A stretch of 64,000 nt of DNA, taken from Bacillus mycoides. Its GTDB lineage: Bacteria; Bacillota; Bacilli; Bacillales; Bacillaceae_G. Below, in pieces: positions 32,106 through 39,955 of this stretch (position 1 is the first letter of the stretch; every line of letters begins with the position of its first letter). The position numbers were made by a program, and so were the translations under genes. The notes beneath the pieces were generated by a model. That model worked only from the letters and a program-made list of their open reading frames with translations, was not told the DNA's origin and did no database searches. Location: assembly GCF_001757995.1 (NCBI RefSeq), contig NZ_LXLV01000012.1, positions 1-64,000 on the forward strand, in the 5' to 3' direction.

Positions 32106-32132
32106 AGAAAGGGATTCCTTTCTCTTTTTTTT
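32104..32132 (+). terminator. Hairpin between murP and mupG
   Basis: AGAGAAAGG GATT CCTTTCTCT followed by TTTTTTT, starting in the murP stop codon. It looks like an intrinsic terminator inside the operon, so mupG would be read at reduced level unless it has its own promoter. Confidence 0.75.
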
Positions 32133-32156
32133 ATATTAATAGAAGGAGAGATTTAT

Positions 32157-33230
32157 ATGATAGGAGTTTCAATTTATCTTTCAAAAGAGCGAGTAGAGAA
32201 ACAAGAAGCATGGCTAAAAATAGCGAAAGAAAACGGATTTTTATCTATTTTTACATCTCTTCACATTCCAGAAGATGATCCGAATACGTATAAGGAGTTA
32301 ATTCAAATACTTGGGAAACAAGCTCTCGAATATGAAATGGAATTAATGGTTGATGTCTCTCCAAAATCGTTACATCATTTAGGAATAACGTATGAAAATG
32401 TGGAAGAATTATTGGAGTGGGGCATTACTGGTTTACGAATGGATTACGGCATTGCGCCCAAAGAAATTGCGAGTGTATCTCATAAGATGAAGGTAGCGTT
32501 AAACGCGAGTACGATTACAGAATCATTTTGGAAAGAGTTACTCGCGGAAAATATACGAGTAGATCGTGTAGAAGCATGGCATAATTTTTACCCGCGTCCA
32601 GAAACAGGACTAGCAAAGTCGTTTTTACAAAAACAAAATAAGTATTTACATGAGTGCGGAATAAAAACGATGGCATTTATTCCGGGAGATGGTGAAAAAC
32701 GTGGTCCGTTATATGAAGGTTTACCAACTTTAGAAAAGCACCGCTATATGCGGCCACTTGAGGCGTATTTAGAACTTGTTCAAGAGTGTGACGTCGATAA
32801 AGTGCTAATTGGAGACATAAGCACGAGTATAGAAAGTGTACAAGAAATCGCGATTGCGAGTAATGGAATTATTCCAGTGCGATATCAATCATTTATAAAT
32901 GATAGCGACACTGTACAATTGATAGAACGAGTACATACGAATCGGCTTGATCCAGCTCGGGATGTTATTCGCTCTGTAGAATCGCGCGAAGAAAATAAAG
33001 TTGTATTACAACCGATGAATACAATTTCAAGAAAAAGAGGCAGTATTACAATTGATAATGAATTGTACGGTAGATATGCTGGCGAAATGCAAATTGTTAT
33101 AAATGATTTACCTGAAGATCGGAAAGTGAATGTTGTTGGTATGGTGATTGAAGAAGATGCATCTTTATTGTCTTATATAGGTGCTGGGAAAAATTTTCAA
33201 ATTTTTTTTAGTAATAGAGAGAAAGCTTGA
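32157..33230 (+). CDS. mupG: 6-phospho-N-acetylmuramidase MupG (DUF871 family)
   Basis: A 357-residue DUF871 protein, the most divergent of three in the window (ISIYLSKE rather than ISIYPEHS, but AWHNFYPRPETGLAKSF, GPLYEGLPTLEKHR and NELYGRYAGEMQIVI are kept). In Staphylococcus aureus MupG splits 6-phospho-MurNAc-GlcNAc to MurNAc-6-phosphate and GlcNAc, feeding MurQ. The operon context murQ-murP-mupG gives strong support for that role. ATG follows GAAGGAGAG. A strong terminator follows. Confidence 0.9.
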   Translation: MIGVSIYLSKERVEKQEAWLKIAKENGFLSIFTSLHIPEDDPNTYKELIQILGKQALEYEMELMVDVSPKSLHHLGITYENVEELLEWGITGLRMDYGIAPKEIASVSHKMKVALNASTITESFWKELLAENIRVDRVEAWHNFYPRPETGLAKSFLQKQNKYLHECGIKTMAFIPGDGEKRGPLYEGLPTLEKHRYMRPLEAYLELVQECDVDKVLIGDISTSIESVQEIAIASNGIIPVRYQSFINDSDTVQLIERVHTNRLDPARDVIRSVESREENKVVLQPMNTISRKRGSITIDNELYGRYAGEMQIVINDLPEDRKVNVVGMVIEEDASLLSYIGAGKNFQIFFSNREKA

Positions 33231-33247
33231 ATTAGCGCTACTTTGTA

Positions 33248-33282
33248 AAAAAACATTATCCGTAAAGTGGATAATGTTTTTT
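33248..33282 (+). terminator. Terminator of the mur operon
   Basis: AAAAACATTATCC GTAAAGT GGATAATGTTTTTT: a 13-bp stem with T run. Confidence 0.88.
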
Positions 33283-33382
33283 GTTTTCTTTAAAAAAGTG
33301 TTTGACGAATGAAAGGAAATACCGTATTGTTTTGTCTTGTGAATAAATGTTCACCATAAGAAAACAAGAAGGAGAGTTCAAA

Positions 33383-33787
33383 ATGAATCAATATATCGGT
33401 AATTTAATTATTCGTATCGTGTTAGGAGTTACGTTCTTTGCACACGGTTTAGCGAAATTCCAATCAGGAATCGATAACGTAGCAGGGTGGTTTACAAGCA
33501 TCGGCTTACCAGGTGGTCTTGCATACGGCGTAGCAACAGTTGAATTAGTAGGTGGTATATTATTAATCATCGGTTTAGGTGTACGATATGTAGGATTGTT
33601 ATTCGCTCTTATTTTGGCTGGAGCTATCGTAAAGGTAAATGGGGCAGCAGGATTATTAGGAGATGGAAAGAATCCAGGATATGAATTAGATCTTGCATTA
33701 TTATCAATGGGTGCGTATTTATTTATTGTAAAAGCAGAAGGATATGTAGATCGTTTCTTAAAAGAGAAAGTAATGAAAACGAAGTAA
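33383..33787 (+). CDS. DoxX-family membrane protein
   Basis: A 134-residue protein with four membrane helices and the DoxX core RIVLGVTFFAHGLAKF and GVATVELVGGILLIIGLG. DoxX proteins are linked to oxidative or thiol stress in several bacteria, with unclear chemistry. ATG 33383 follows AAGGAGAG; the ATG at 33347 has no ribosome site. It stands alone, upstream of a promoter for the next gene. Confidence 0.88.
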   Translation: MNQYIGNLIIRIVLGVTFFAHGLAKFQSGIDNVAGWFTSIGLPGGLAYGVATVELVGGILLIIGLGVRYVGLLFALILAGAIVKVNGAAGLLGDGKNPGYELDLALLSMGAYLFIVKAEGYVDRFLKEKVMKTK

Positions 33788-33804
33788 ATTTCATTTATAA
33801 ATTG

Positions 33805-33914
33805 TTGACTTAAAGAGTTGTTGTAACTATAATGGTTACAACAACTAAGTTAAGAATAAAATAATTAGAATATTTTTTTACACAAGTTGTAACTAATTTG
33901 GTTACAACTTGTGT
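33805..33914 (+). promoter_or_regulatory. Promoter with two large palindromes before the NTF2-like gene
   Basis: TTGACT (33805-33810) and TATAAT (33828-33833), 17 bp apart, form a near-ideal sigma-A promoter. The -10 is the centre of a palindrome with perfect 12-bp arms, AGTTGTTGTAAC and GTTACAACAACT (33817-33847). A second palindrome at about 33876-33920 has arms of at least 14 bp, ACACAAGTTGTAAC and GTTACAACTTGTGT. Both share GTTGTAAC-N7-GTTACAAC, as expected for one dimeric repressor. Confidence 0.7.
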
Positions 33915-33944
33915 AAAAAATAAATAAACGAGGGAGGAAGTACT

Positions 33945-34346
33945 ATGTCTAAATCAAATTTAGAAATTATTCGAAGCACATATGAAGGATCAGCTTCTTC
34001 AAATGCAAAACATTTAGCGGAAGCCCTCTCTGAAAAAGTAGAATGGACAGAGGCAGAAGGTTTCCCGTACGGCGGAACGTACATAGGTACAGAAGCTATA
34101 ATGGAAAATGTATTTAGTCGTTTAGAATCAGAATGGGATGATTATAAAGCGAGCGTAAATACATACCATGAAGTAAACGGAAAAGATGTAATTATTGCTG
34201 AAGGTATGTATTCTGGAGTTTATAAAGAAACGGGAAAATCATTTGAAGCAGAATTCGTTCATATATGGCAGCTTAAAAATGGAAAAATCATAAAATTCAA
34301 GCAATATGTGGATAGTTATATTGTGCGAGAAGCTATTAAGGTTTAA
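33945..34346 (+). CDS. NTF2-like/SnoaL-like protein
   Basis: A 133-residue single-domain protein of the NTF2/ketosteroid-isomerase-like fold: N-terminal helix (LEIIRSTYEGSASSNAKHLA), EWTEAEGFPYGGTYIGTEAI, and beta strands ending FVHIWQLKNGKIIKFKQYVD. Such proteins bind small hydrophobic ligands or are enzymes; the ligand is unknown. The presence of two strong operators in front suggests control by an electrophile- or ligand-sensing repressor (MarR, HxlR or TetR type) encoded elsewhere. ATG follows GAGGGAGG. Confidence 0.8.
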   Translation: MSKSNLEIIRSTYEGSASSNAKHLAEALSEKVEWTEAEGFPYGGTYIGTEAIMENVFSRLESEWDDYKASVNTYHEVNGKDVIIAEGMYSGVYKETGKSFEAEFVHIWQLKNGKIIKFKQYVDSYIVREAIKV

Positions 34347-34359
34347 AATGAAATAAGGA

Positions 34360-34402
34360 AACAAATGGAATCGGCTGTGCGCAGGCGATTCTATTTGTTT
34401 AT
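34360..34402 (+). terminator. Terminator of the NTF2-like gene
   Basis: AACAAATGGAATCG pairs with CGATTCTATTTGTT across a 12-base loop, followed by TTTATG; T run is weak. Confidence 0.65.
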
Positions 34403-34433
34403 GTGATTATTAGGGGAATGGGGAATACATAAT

Positions 34434-34916
34434 ATGAAAAAATGGATTATAGGGACAATTACAATGATTGTAATTGCGATAGGAGCTGTATTCGGTGTTA
34501 CTAAACTTCTTAATTATATAGAAGAAGAGGAGAAGAGTCTTAAAGCACAAAATGTAATGGGGCAACAAGGGAAGAAAGCAAAGGAAGAGAAGCAACAAGC
34601 TAGTGAAGATGAAATTATTTCTACAATGCATAGGATGGTACATCAAAAAGTGAAATCCTCTGAAAAATGGGGATTTATTGAAATGACAAATAAGGAAATT
34701 CGTGGTGCGAAGAACGCAGTAGAAAGCAGTACAAATTTTAAACATAAATCAAAGTTACTTTCTACTTTGGAGCGTTGGGAGAAAGGAGACTTTTCACAAA
34801 CGGTTGAGGAGCATAACTTTTTGTGGGAAATTCAAGGTGGTGATACCGGAAAGGCAACAGAACGTTTATCGCCAGAAGAAGAAAAACAGTATGTGAAAGA
34901 AATGAAAGGTAAATAA
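34434..34916 (+). CDS. Membrane-anchored DUF6241-like protein
   Basis: A 160-residue protein with an N-terminal membrane helix (WIIGTITMIVIAIGAVFGVT) and a charged, helical extracytoplasmic part (EDEIISTMHRMVHQKVKSSEKWGF, LSTLERWEKGDFS, LSPEEEKQYVKEM). It resembles small B. cereus-group proteins labelled DUF6241; I am not certain of that assignment. No enzymatic motif is apparent. Single-gene unit between terminators. Confidence 0.6.
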   Translation: MKKWIIGTITMIVIAIGAVFGVTKLLNYIEEEEKSLKAQNVMGQQGKKAKEEKQQASEDEIISTMHRMVHQKVKSSEKWGFIEMTNKEIRGAKNAVESSTNFKHKSKLLSTLERWEKGDFSQTVEEHNFLWEIQGGDTGKATERLSPEEEKQYVKEMKGK

Positions 34917-34948
34917 AAACATCGCCACTTTGGTGGCGATGTTTTTTT
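34916..34948. terminator. Bidirectional terminator between convergent genes
   Basis: AAAACATCGCCAC TTTG GTGGCGATGTTTTTTT: perfect 12-bp stem. Confidence 0.92.
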
Positions 34949-34950
34949 GA

Positions 34951-35862
34951 TTAAGAATGCTTTCGCATTAAAGCTCTAGCCGGCTGAACAGCAACAGTTT
35001 TGAAATGAGAAAATAAATAACATCCTGTCACAACGATAACTGTTCCGAAAATTTGAATCCATGTTAATTCTTCTCCTAGGAAAAGGAATGCTAAAATAGC
35101 TGTGAAAATTGGATTGAAATTTAGAAAAATACCCGATGTAGTAGCTCCTAATTTCTGTACACCAATGTTCCAAAATACCATACAAAGAACTGTGGAAATA
35201 AGTCCTGTATATAAAAGTGATGTTATGAAGGAAGAATTAATATTGGAAACAGTGAAGTTGCCTATGTTAAATGGAAGCAATAAAATGACGCCAAAAATGC
35301 CAGAATATAACGTCGCCATTAGTGGTGTAACTGTTTTTGTCGCCCATTTACTACAAACAGAATAAATGCCCCAAATACAAACTGCTGCAATCATCCATAA
35401 ATCTCCGCTATTAAAATGGAGTGAAAATAAAAGTGCGAAATTTCCTTTTAAAAGAACGAGGATGACCCCGAAAAATGAAAGAATCATAGAAAGAATTTGA
35501 AGTGTATTTACTTTTTCTTTTAGAAATAGCACAGAAAATAATGCAATCGAAATAGCGTTCAATGTAGAAATAAGACCTACATTCGTTGCGGATGTTTTTT
35601 CTAGTGCTAAAAATTGAAAAATGTTAAAAAGGACGACTCCTGAAATTCCCATAAGTATTAATGGAAGAATAGCAGCGCGCGGTGGTATGATTTTTTTCTC
35701 TTTAAGCCATACCATCGGTAATAAACAAATGATCGCAATTATCCATCTTAAACTTGTCAGTGTCATCGGAGACGCATGATCGACGAGTGATTTCCCAACG
35801 ACGAAATTTCCTCCCCATAATAAGCTTGTTAATAATAGTAAAAAGACATAAAAATAAGGCAT
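34951..35862 (-). CDS. EamA/DMT-family transporter
   Basis: A 303-residue transporter with ten membrane helices in two EamA repeats (about 5-135 and 150-290; LLWGGNFVVGKSLVDHASP and GDLWMIAAVCIWGIYSV). Family members export amino acids or metabolites. The ATG at 35862 follows AAAGGGG; the longer form to 35913 has no site and adds a non-conserved extension. It is divergent from an Lrp/AsnC regulator at 36068, which suggests control by that regulator and an amino-acid-related substrate. Confidence 0.85.
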   Translation of the reverse strand: MPYFYVFLLLLTSLLWGGNFVVGKSLVDHASPMTLTSLRWIIAIICLLPMVWLKEKKIIPPRAAILPLILMGISGVVLFNIFQFLALEKTSATNVGLISTLNAISIALFSVLFLKEKVNTLQILSMILSFFGVILVLLKGNFALLFSLHFNSGDLWMIAAVCIWGIYSVCSKWATKTVTPLMATLYSGIFGVILLLPFNIGNFTVSNINSSFITSLLYTGLISTVLCMVFWNIGVQKLGATTSGIFLNFNPIFTAILAFLFLGEELTWIQIFGTVIVVTGCYLFSHFKTVAVQPARALMRKHS

Positions 35863-36067
35863 ACTAAAAACCCCTTTGTTGAAATAAGAATGAACTGTAA
35901 ATAATTTTAGCATTTTTCTTTATTATCTAATATATTCTTTTGTATAATGATGAAAACTCGATAAAATGTTTCGTTAGAAATCTCATTCACAGAAAAATAT
36001 TCAGTTTTATATAAGTTATGAGATGTTTCTTCGAATAATCGTCGGTAAGAAAAAAGGGGGGATTTTG

Positions 36068-36562
36068 ATGGAGTCATCTGTTATTAAGGTGTTAGATGAT
36101 TTGGATATACAAATTTTAGATATATTGCAAAAGGAGTCGCAAGTAAGTAATGCGGAACTTGCACGCCGCGTTAATTTATCACCAGCTGCGATGCATGCAC
36201 GAATAAAAAGATTAGATGGGGAAGGATTTATTGATAAGCAAGTGGCAATTTTAAATCAAGAAAAGCTTGGATTTGATTTATTATGTTTCATTTTTATGAG
36301 CACGAATATTCATCAGTATGAAAAGCTGAAAGTGTTAGAACGAGAATTAGAATCTATGCCTGAAGTGTTAGAATGTCACTGTTTAACAGGAGAGTATGAT
36401 TATTTATTAAAAGTTGCAAATCGTGATCGTAAGGAATTGGAGCAGTTTATTAGAAAGCTGAATAAGCTTGGTATTACACGTATACAGACGAGTTTAGCAC
36501 TTCGTGAAATTAAATATTCGACGGTATTGCCGATACGAAATGAGGAACCAAGCATTGATTAG
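36068..36562 (+). CDS. Lrp/AsnC-family transcriptional regulator
   Basis: A 164-residue regulator: N-terminal AsnC-type helix-turn-helix (about 8-65; ILDILQKESQVSNAELARRVNLS) and C-terminal RAM ligand-binding/oligomerisation domain (about 75-155; HCLTGEYDYLLKVANRDRKELEQF). Amino acids are the usual effectors. The ATG at 36068 follows AGGGGGG. It is transcribed away from the DMT transporter with a 205-bp shared upstream region, the typical layout for a regulator and its target exporter. Confidence 0.92.
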   Translation: MESSVIKVLDDLDIQILDILQKESQVSNAELARRVNLSPAAMHARIKRLDGEGFIDKQVAILNQEKLGFDLLCFIFMSTNIHQYEKLKVLERELESMPEVLECHCLTGEYDYLLKVANRDRKELEQFIRKLNKLGITRIQTSLALREIKYSTVLPIRNEEPSID

Positions 36563-36700
36563 ATTGCTTGGTTTTTTGTTTGGGTAAAATTCAGAAAAGT
36601 AATTGACGGAGAGGAAAGTCGGATGTATTATTATATAAAATTATGAATTAATATTCATTTAGTCTTATAAAAATTATGGTGCTAGGCAAGGGGATATAAT

Positions 36701-37156
36701 ATGAAAATTTTTAATGCGGTTACAAGTGATGTAAAAGAAATTTATAATCTCATTGAAATGTATGCAAAAGAAGGAGTTGTTTTGCCGCGGTCTCTTTTGT
36801 CTCTCTATCAGTATTTGCAATGTTTATATGTTATGAAAGAAGGAGAGGAAGTCGTTGGAGTTGCTGGTTTACATGTGTTAGGAGGGGACCTTGCAGAAGT
36901 ACGATCGTTAGTAGTTTCGCATACATATGCAGGAAAAGGGATAGGGCGTAAGTTAGTGAATCATGTAATGAATGAGGCGGCAAAGATAAAAGTGAACAGG
37001 GTAATTTCTTTAACATACGAAACGGAATTTTTTCAAAAGTGCGGGTTTGATTTTGTGAATAAAGAAGCGCTGCCAGAGAAAGTGTGGATTGACTGTAGAC
37101 ATTGTCCAAAAGTTGATTATTGTGATGAAGTGGCGATGATACGGTATGTTGGGTGA
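36701..37156 (+). CDS. GNAT N-acetyltransferase, similar to short ArgA-type proteins
   Basis: A 151-residue GNAT protein. The acetyl-CoA site is EVRSLVVSHTYAGKGIGRKLV (V-x-x-x-x-G-K-G-I-G). The C-terminal Cys-containing segment CRHCPKVDYCDEVAM resembles that of Gram-positive N-acetylglutamate-synthase-like GNATs, whose ends read CxxCPKxxxCDExAM. An acetyl-glutamate or related role is possible but not shown by context. Preceded by AAGGGG. Confidence 0.75.
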   Translation: MKIFNAVTSDVKEIYNLIEMYAKEGVVLPRSLLSLYQYLQCLYVMKEGEEVVGVAGLHVLGGDLAEVRSLVVSHTYAGKGIGRKLVNHVMNEAAKIKVNRVISLTYETEFFQKCGFDFVNKEALPEKVWIDCRHCPKVDYCDEVAMIRYVG

Positions 37157-37170
37157 AATATTTAGAGAGA

Positions 37171-37204
37171 AAAAAGGCCCACTATTATTTAAGAAATAGT
37201 GGGC
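37171..37204 (-). terminator. Terminator between the GNAT and SDR genes
   Basis: GCCCACTATT (37177-37186) pairs with AATAGTGGGC (37195-37204). On the minus strand the stem is followed by TTTTTT, so it mainly serves the SDR gene. Confidence 0.82.
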
Positions 37205-37234
37205 ATCTATATTTTAGTCAGAAATGAGATGTTG

Positions 37235-38005
37235 TTAAGAATTTGAATTTGTTTTTCTTACTGCAAAATTAAAAATGGGATTTTTAAGCTCATAGTTATA
37301 AGTAGAACCATCGACAAGCCCTACAACTTTATCGCTATCATAAAGATCGAGCATAAATTGTGCCATTTGTTTTGCAGTGTGGAATTTTGGTACAACACCA
37401 TCATATTGAAACTCATCAATATTAAATGAACGCTTTGCAAATTCTGTTTCAGTTGCACCAGGAGCTAAAACTTTTGCTTGTAGTTTTGCACCTTGTTCTT
37501 TCAGTTCGTGAGATAGTCCTTCTGTAAATGCACTTACATAGAATTTCGTAGCACAGTACGTAACAGCATTGGCAACAATCGTGTATCCACCACCTGATGA
37601 AACGTTAATAAGCTGTGTTCCTTCGGTCATTGAATAATCTCGAACGAAAAGGGAAGAGAGTATTGTTAGTGCTTCTATATTTACATGCAACATCGTTTCT
37701 ATCTTGTTTAAATTTTGTTCAGCAATTGAGGCGAAATTACCAAAACCTGCGTTGTTAATCCACGTTTCAATTTGAAAACTTTGTAGACTTTCATAAAATT
37801 TATAAACTTCTTCAGTGACGGATAAATCAGTTCTTCGAATGATAACATCCAATTCCGGATGCATTTCGTTAATTTTTAATTTTAATTCTTCTAATTTTGC
37901 TTGTCTTCGAGCTACAAGTATTAAGTTTTTTCCGCGAGATGCAAAGGCTAATGCGGATTCATAGCCAATTCCTGAACTAGCACCAGTAATAACAGTATAT
38001 TTCAT
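37235..38005 (-). CDS. Short-chain dehydrogenase/reductase
   Basis: A 256-residue classical SDR: TGASSGIG nucleotide-binding motif at the N-terminus, NNAGFGNF, Ser in NVSSGGGYTIV and the catalytic YCATK. NADP(H) use is suggested by the basic VARRQAKLEE after beta-2. The substrate is unknown. ATG 38005 follows TTAGGAGG; an upstream start at 38026 includes that site. Single gene; a repeat copy lies 80 bp upstream. Confidence 0.9.
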   Translation of the reverse strand: MKYTVITGASSGIGYESALAFASRGKNLILVARRQAKLEELKLKINEMHPELDVIIRRTDLSVTEEVYKFYESLQSFQIETWINNAGFGNFASIAEQNLNKIETMLHVNIEALTILSSLFVRDYSMTEGTQLINVSSGGGYTIVANAVTYCATKFYVSAFTEGLSHELKEQGAKLQAKVLAPGATETEFAKRSFNIDEFQYDGVVPKFHTAKQMAQFMLDLYDSDKVVGLVDGSTYNYELKNPIFNFAVRKTNSNS

Positions 38006-38087
38006 ATAAAAGCCTCCTAAATTCAAATTAATTTATTATGGTTAGATTGTATTTATTAGAGTATACTCTAAGTCAAATGTTTTTTAT

Positions 38088-38238
38088 AAAGTGAAACTTT
38101 AATCAGTGGGGGGGGCATCCCCCACTGATTATTAGCCTTCACCAATCGGGCGTTTACGGGCAGTTGATCTCCCACCTTGCTTCTTTGCTCCAGTCGAATT
38201 TTGAGGTGGGAGTTTTACTGCTCGTTAATGCGGGATAA
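38088..38238 (+). repeat. Interspersed structured repeat, copy 2 (long form)
   Basis: Starts AAAGTGAAACTTTAATCAG and ends TTAATGCGGGATA. First hairpin AATCAGTGGGGG/CCCCCACTGATT, then ATTAGCC, then a second hairpin TCTCCCACCT/AGGTGGGAG around 38167-38212. The second hairpin distinguishes this long form (also at 60903) from the short copies. Confidence 0.78.
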
Positions 38239-38294
38239 TTTGGATAAGGCAGTAAAATATATGAGAGTAAATGGCGTGCGGAGGGAGTATGATT

Positions 38295-38654
38295 ATGTAC
38301 ACAATTAGCGAGGTAGCTAAATTATTAGGAGTGAGCACACATACATTACGTTATTATGAAAAGGAGAATATATTAATTGCAAATCGCGATGCAAATGGGA
38401 ATAGATTGTATGAAGAGTCGCATATAAAGTGGTTGCAGTTTGTAATGAAGTTAAAACAAACACAAATGCCGATAGCAAAAATAAGAGAATATGCTAGATT
38501 ATATACAGAAGGTGAGCATACAACCGAAGCTCGTTTACAACTTTTAGAAGATCATAAAAAATCTATTCAAACTCAAAGAGAAAACTTAGAAGTTACAGAG
38601 AATATGCTTGAAAATAAAATTATTGCATACAAAGACTCGTTGGAAAGTAAATAG
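38295..38654 (+). CDS. MerR-family transcriptional regulator
   Basis: A 119-residue regulator: winged helix-turn-helix (YTISEVAKLLGVSTHTLRYY, about 2-70) and a C-terminal coiled coil (about 75-115). No Cys or other obvious effector site follows, as in MerR members of the small stress-responsive type. ATG 38295 is seven bases after GGAGGGAG; the ATG at 38289 is too close. The target may be the divergent SDR gene, with the repeat copy between them. Confidence 0.85.
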   Translation: MYTISEVAKLLGVSTHTLRYYEKENILIANRDANGNRLYEESHIKWLQFVMKLKQTQMPIAKIREYARLYTEGEHTTEARLQLLEDHKKSIQTQRENLEVTENMLENKIIAYKDSLESK

Positions 38655-38755
38655 CGTACAAAATATTTCGTTCTTTGTTGCATGTTGAAAAGGGAGTACA
38701 GGTCTTTGTTTTGGAATTTATCTATGAGTATTTTATTATAATGTGCCGATAAATT

Positions 38756-38788
38756 AAAAAAGAGCAGTTAGCTAAAAGCAACTGCTCG
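38756..38788 (-). terminator. Intrinsic terminator on the minus strand with no assigned gene
   Basis: On the minus strand GAGCAGTTGC TTTTA GCTAACTGCTC is followed by TTTTTT. No minus-strand gene is seen for about 1 kb upstream of it, so it may end an untranslated RNA, or it may act on the plus strand as a weak stop for the MerR transcript. Confidence 0.55.
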
Positions 38789-38915
38789 ATTCAAAGGGAT
38801 CTCCAAGGGGGAATGGAGAAAATATTATGTTACTAGTATTATTGACAGACTATTAAGAAATATACATGTGAATTTAAGAAATTTAAAATATTTTTGGGTT
38901 AATAGAATCCGGGTG

Positions 38916-38967
38916 TTGACACTTTATCAATTGGTCATGTAGAATATTTATGAATGACATTCAGTCA
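38916..38967 (+). promoter_or_regulatory. Promoter and operator 1 of the SMR efflux operon
   Basis: TTGACA (38916-38921) and TAGAAT (38940-38945) are 18 bp apart. A 17-bp palindrome TGAATGACATTCAGTCA (38951-38967) covers the expected start site. It is one of four sites with the form TGANTGA-N3-TCANTCA in this region. The leader to the gene is about 190 bp. Confidence 0.65.
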
Positions 38968-39103
38968 TTTTCTGTGAAAGGGTGTAGATAAGCAACTTTT
39001 ATATGTAGTTAGCTTAATAACGGAACAAATATAAGGATAAATGAGGATGATATTGGTTTTTTAAATAGTAGTTAGCGTGAGATTATATTTTTTAAATTAA
39101 AAA

Positions 39104-39120
39104 TGACTGATGGTCAGTCA
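39104..39120 (+). promoter_or_regulatory. Operator 2 of the SMR efflux operon
   Basis: TGACTGATGGTCAGTCA is a perfect palindrome (7-bp arms, 3-bp centre), 23 bp before the first SMR gene. Same form as the sites at 38951, 39917 and 40647. Confidence 0.65.
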
Positions 39121-39143
39121 GTGAATAATAGAAGGTGAGAGTT

Positions 39144-39500
39144 ATGAAAAATAAAGCTTGGTTATATGTCATATTAACATGTATTTTTGAAGTCTTTTGG
39201 GTGTTTGGTTTTAATACGGCCCACACTTGGTGGCATTGGGTCATTATTGTAGGAGTTATCGCTGTTGATTTTCATTTTCTTTCTAAAGCGTGCGAACATC
39301 TTGCAACAGGGACTGTATATGCTGTATTTGCCGGAGCTGGTACGGTAGGTACTTTCCTAATGGACGTATTCCTTTTCGGCGGCAGTTTCAGTGTAGGAAA
39401 ACTATTCTTTATCGTGATGGTTGTAGCGGGCGTTATCGGTTTAAAATTGGCTGATAATAAAGCAGAGACTGTGGAAGAAACTATGGAAGGAGCTGCTTAA
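39144..39500 (+). CDS. SMR multidrug efflux subunit, YkkC-like
   Basis: A 118-residue small multidrug resistance protein with four helices: IFEVFWVFGFNTAHTW carries the membrane Glu of helix 1, and GTVYAVFAGAGTVGTFLMD matches helix 3. It should pair with the following subunit to form a heterodimeric proton-coupled exporter of cationic drugs or guanidinium-like compounds. ATG 39144 follows GAAGGTGAGAG. The gene is preceded by TetR-type operators rather than the guanidine riboswitch seen at B. subtilis ykkCD. Confidence 0.87.
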   Translation: MKNKAWLYVILTCIFEVFWVFGFNTAHTWWHWVIIVGVIAVDFHFLSKACEHLATGTVYAVFAGAGTVGTFLMDVFLFGGSFSVGKLFFIVMVVAGVIGLKLADNKAETVEETMEGAA

Positions 39501-39502
39501 AA

Positions 39503-39817
39503 ATGGGTTGGTTTTTCGTATTTTGTGCTGCAATTAGTGAAATAGTCGGTGTGATAGGACTTAAAATGTATAGTAAAAATAAGACGTTAGCAAATGGAGC
39601 GATTTATATAGGTGGATTTGCAACTTCCTTCGCATTCTTATACACATCTTTCTTGTTCTTACAAGTAAGTGTGGCTTATGCGGTTTGGATTGGCATTGGA
39701 ACAGCGGGCGCAGTTTTATTAAATATGTTTCTGTTTGGTGAATCGAAAAGTAAGGCGCGTTTGATTAGTGTAGCTCTTATTGTATGTGGAGTAACTGGAT
39801 TAAAGGCTCTTTCATAA
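39503..39817 (+). CDS. SMR multidrug efflux subunit, YkkD-like
   Basis: A 104-residue four-helix SMR protein with helix-1 Glu in AAISEIVGVIGLKMYS and helix 3 SVAYAVWIGIGTAGAVLLN. Starts two bases after the YkkC-like stop, so expected to be made in equal amounts. It ends 138 bp before the TetR gene. Confidence 0.88.
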   Translation: MGWFFVFCAAISEIVGVIGLKMYSKNKTLANGAIYIGGFATSFAFLYTSFLFLQVSVAYAVWIGIGTAGAVLLNMFLFGESKSKARLISVALIVCGVTGLKALS

Positions 39818-39887
39818 GAAATTGATATTAAAGTTGAATCTCCTAACGATTTGTTGGGAGATTTTTATTATGAAAAGTGCACTATAA

Positions 39888-39933
39888 TTGACAGTACAGC
39901 TAGTTATTTTATAAAATGAGTGACAGTCATTCA
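39888..39933 (+). promoter_or_regulatory. Promoter and operator of the tetR-like gene
   Basis: TTGACA (39888-39893) and TATAAA (39910-39915) are 16 bp apart; TGAGTGACAGTCATTCA (39917-39933) follows directly. The palindrome has one mismatch and matches the other three sites, implying autoregulation. Confidence 0.65.
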
Positions 39934-39955
39934 ATATGCGTTTGAAAGGGTTTAG

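Noticed and set aside
38826-38855. A nine-codon frame after AAGGGGGAATGGAG
   Set aside because: Good ribosome-site-like sequence, but the frame is too short to support as a gene and no attenuator follows it.
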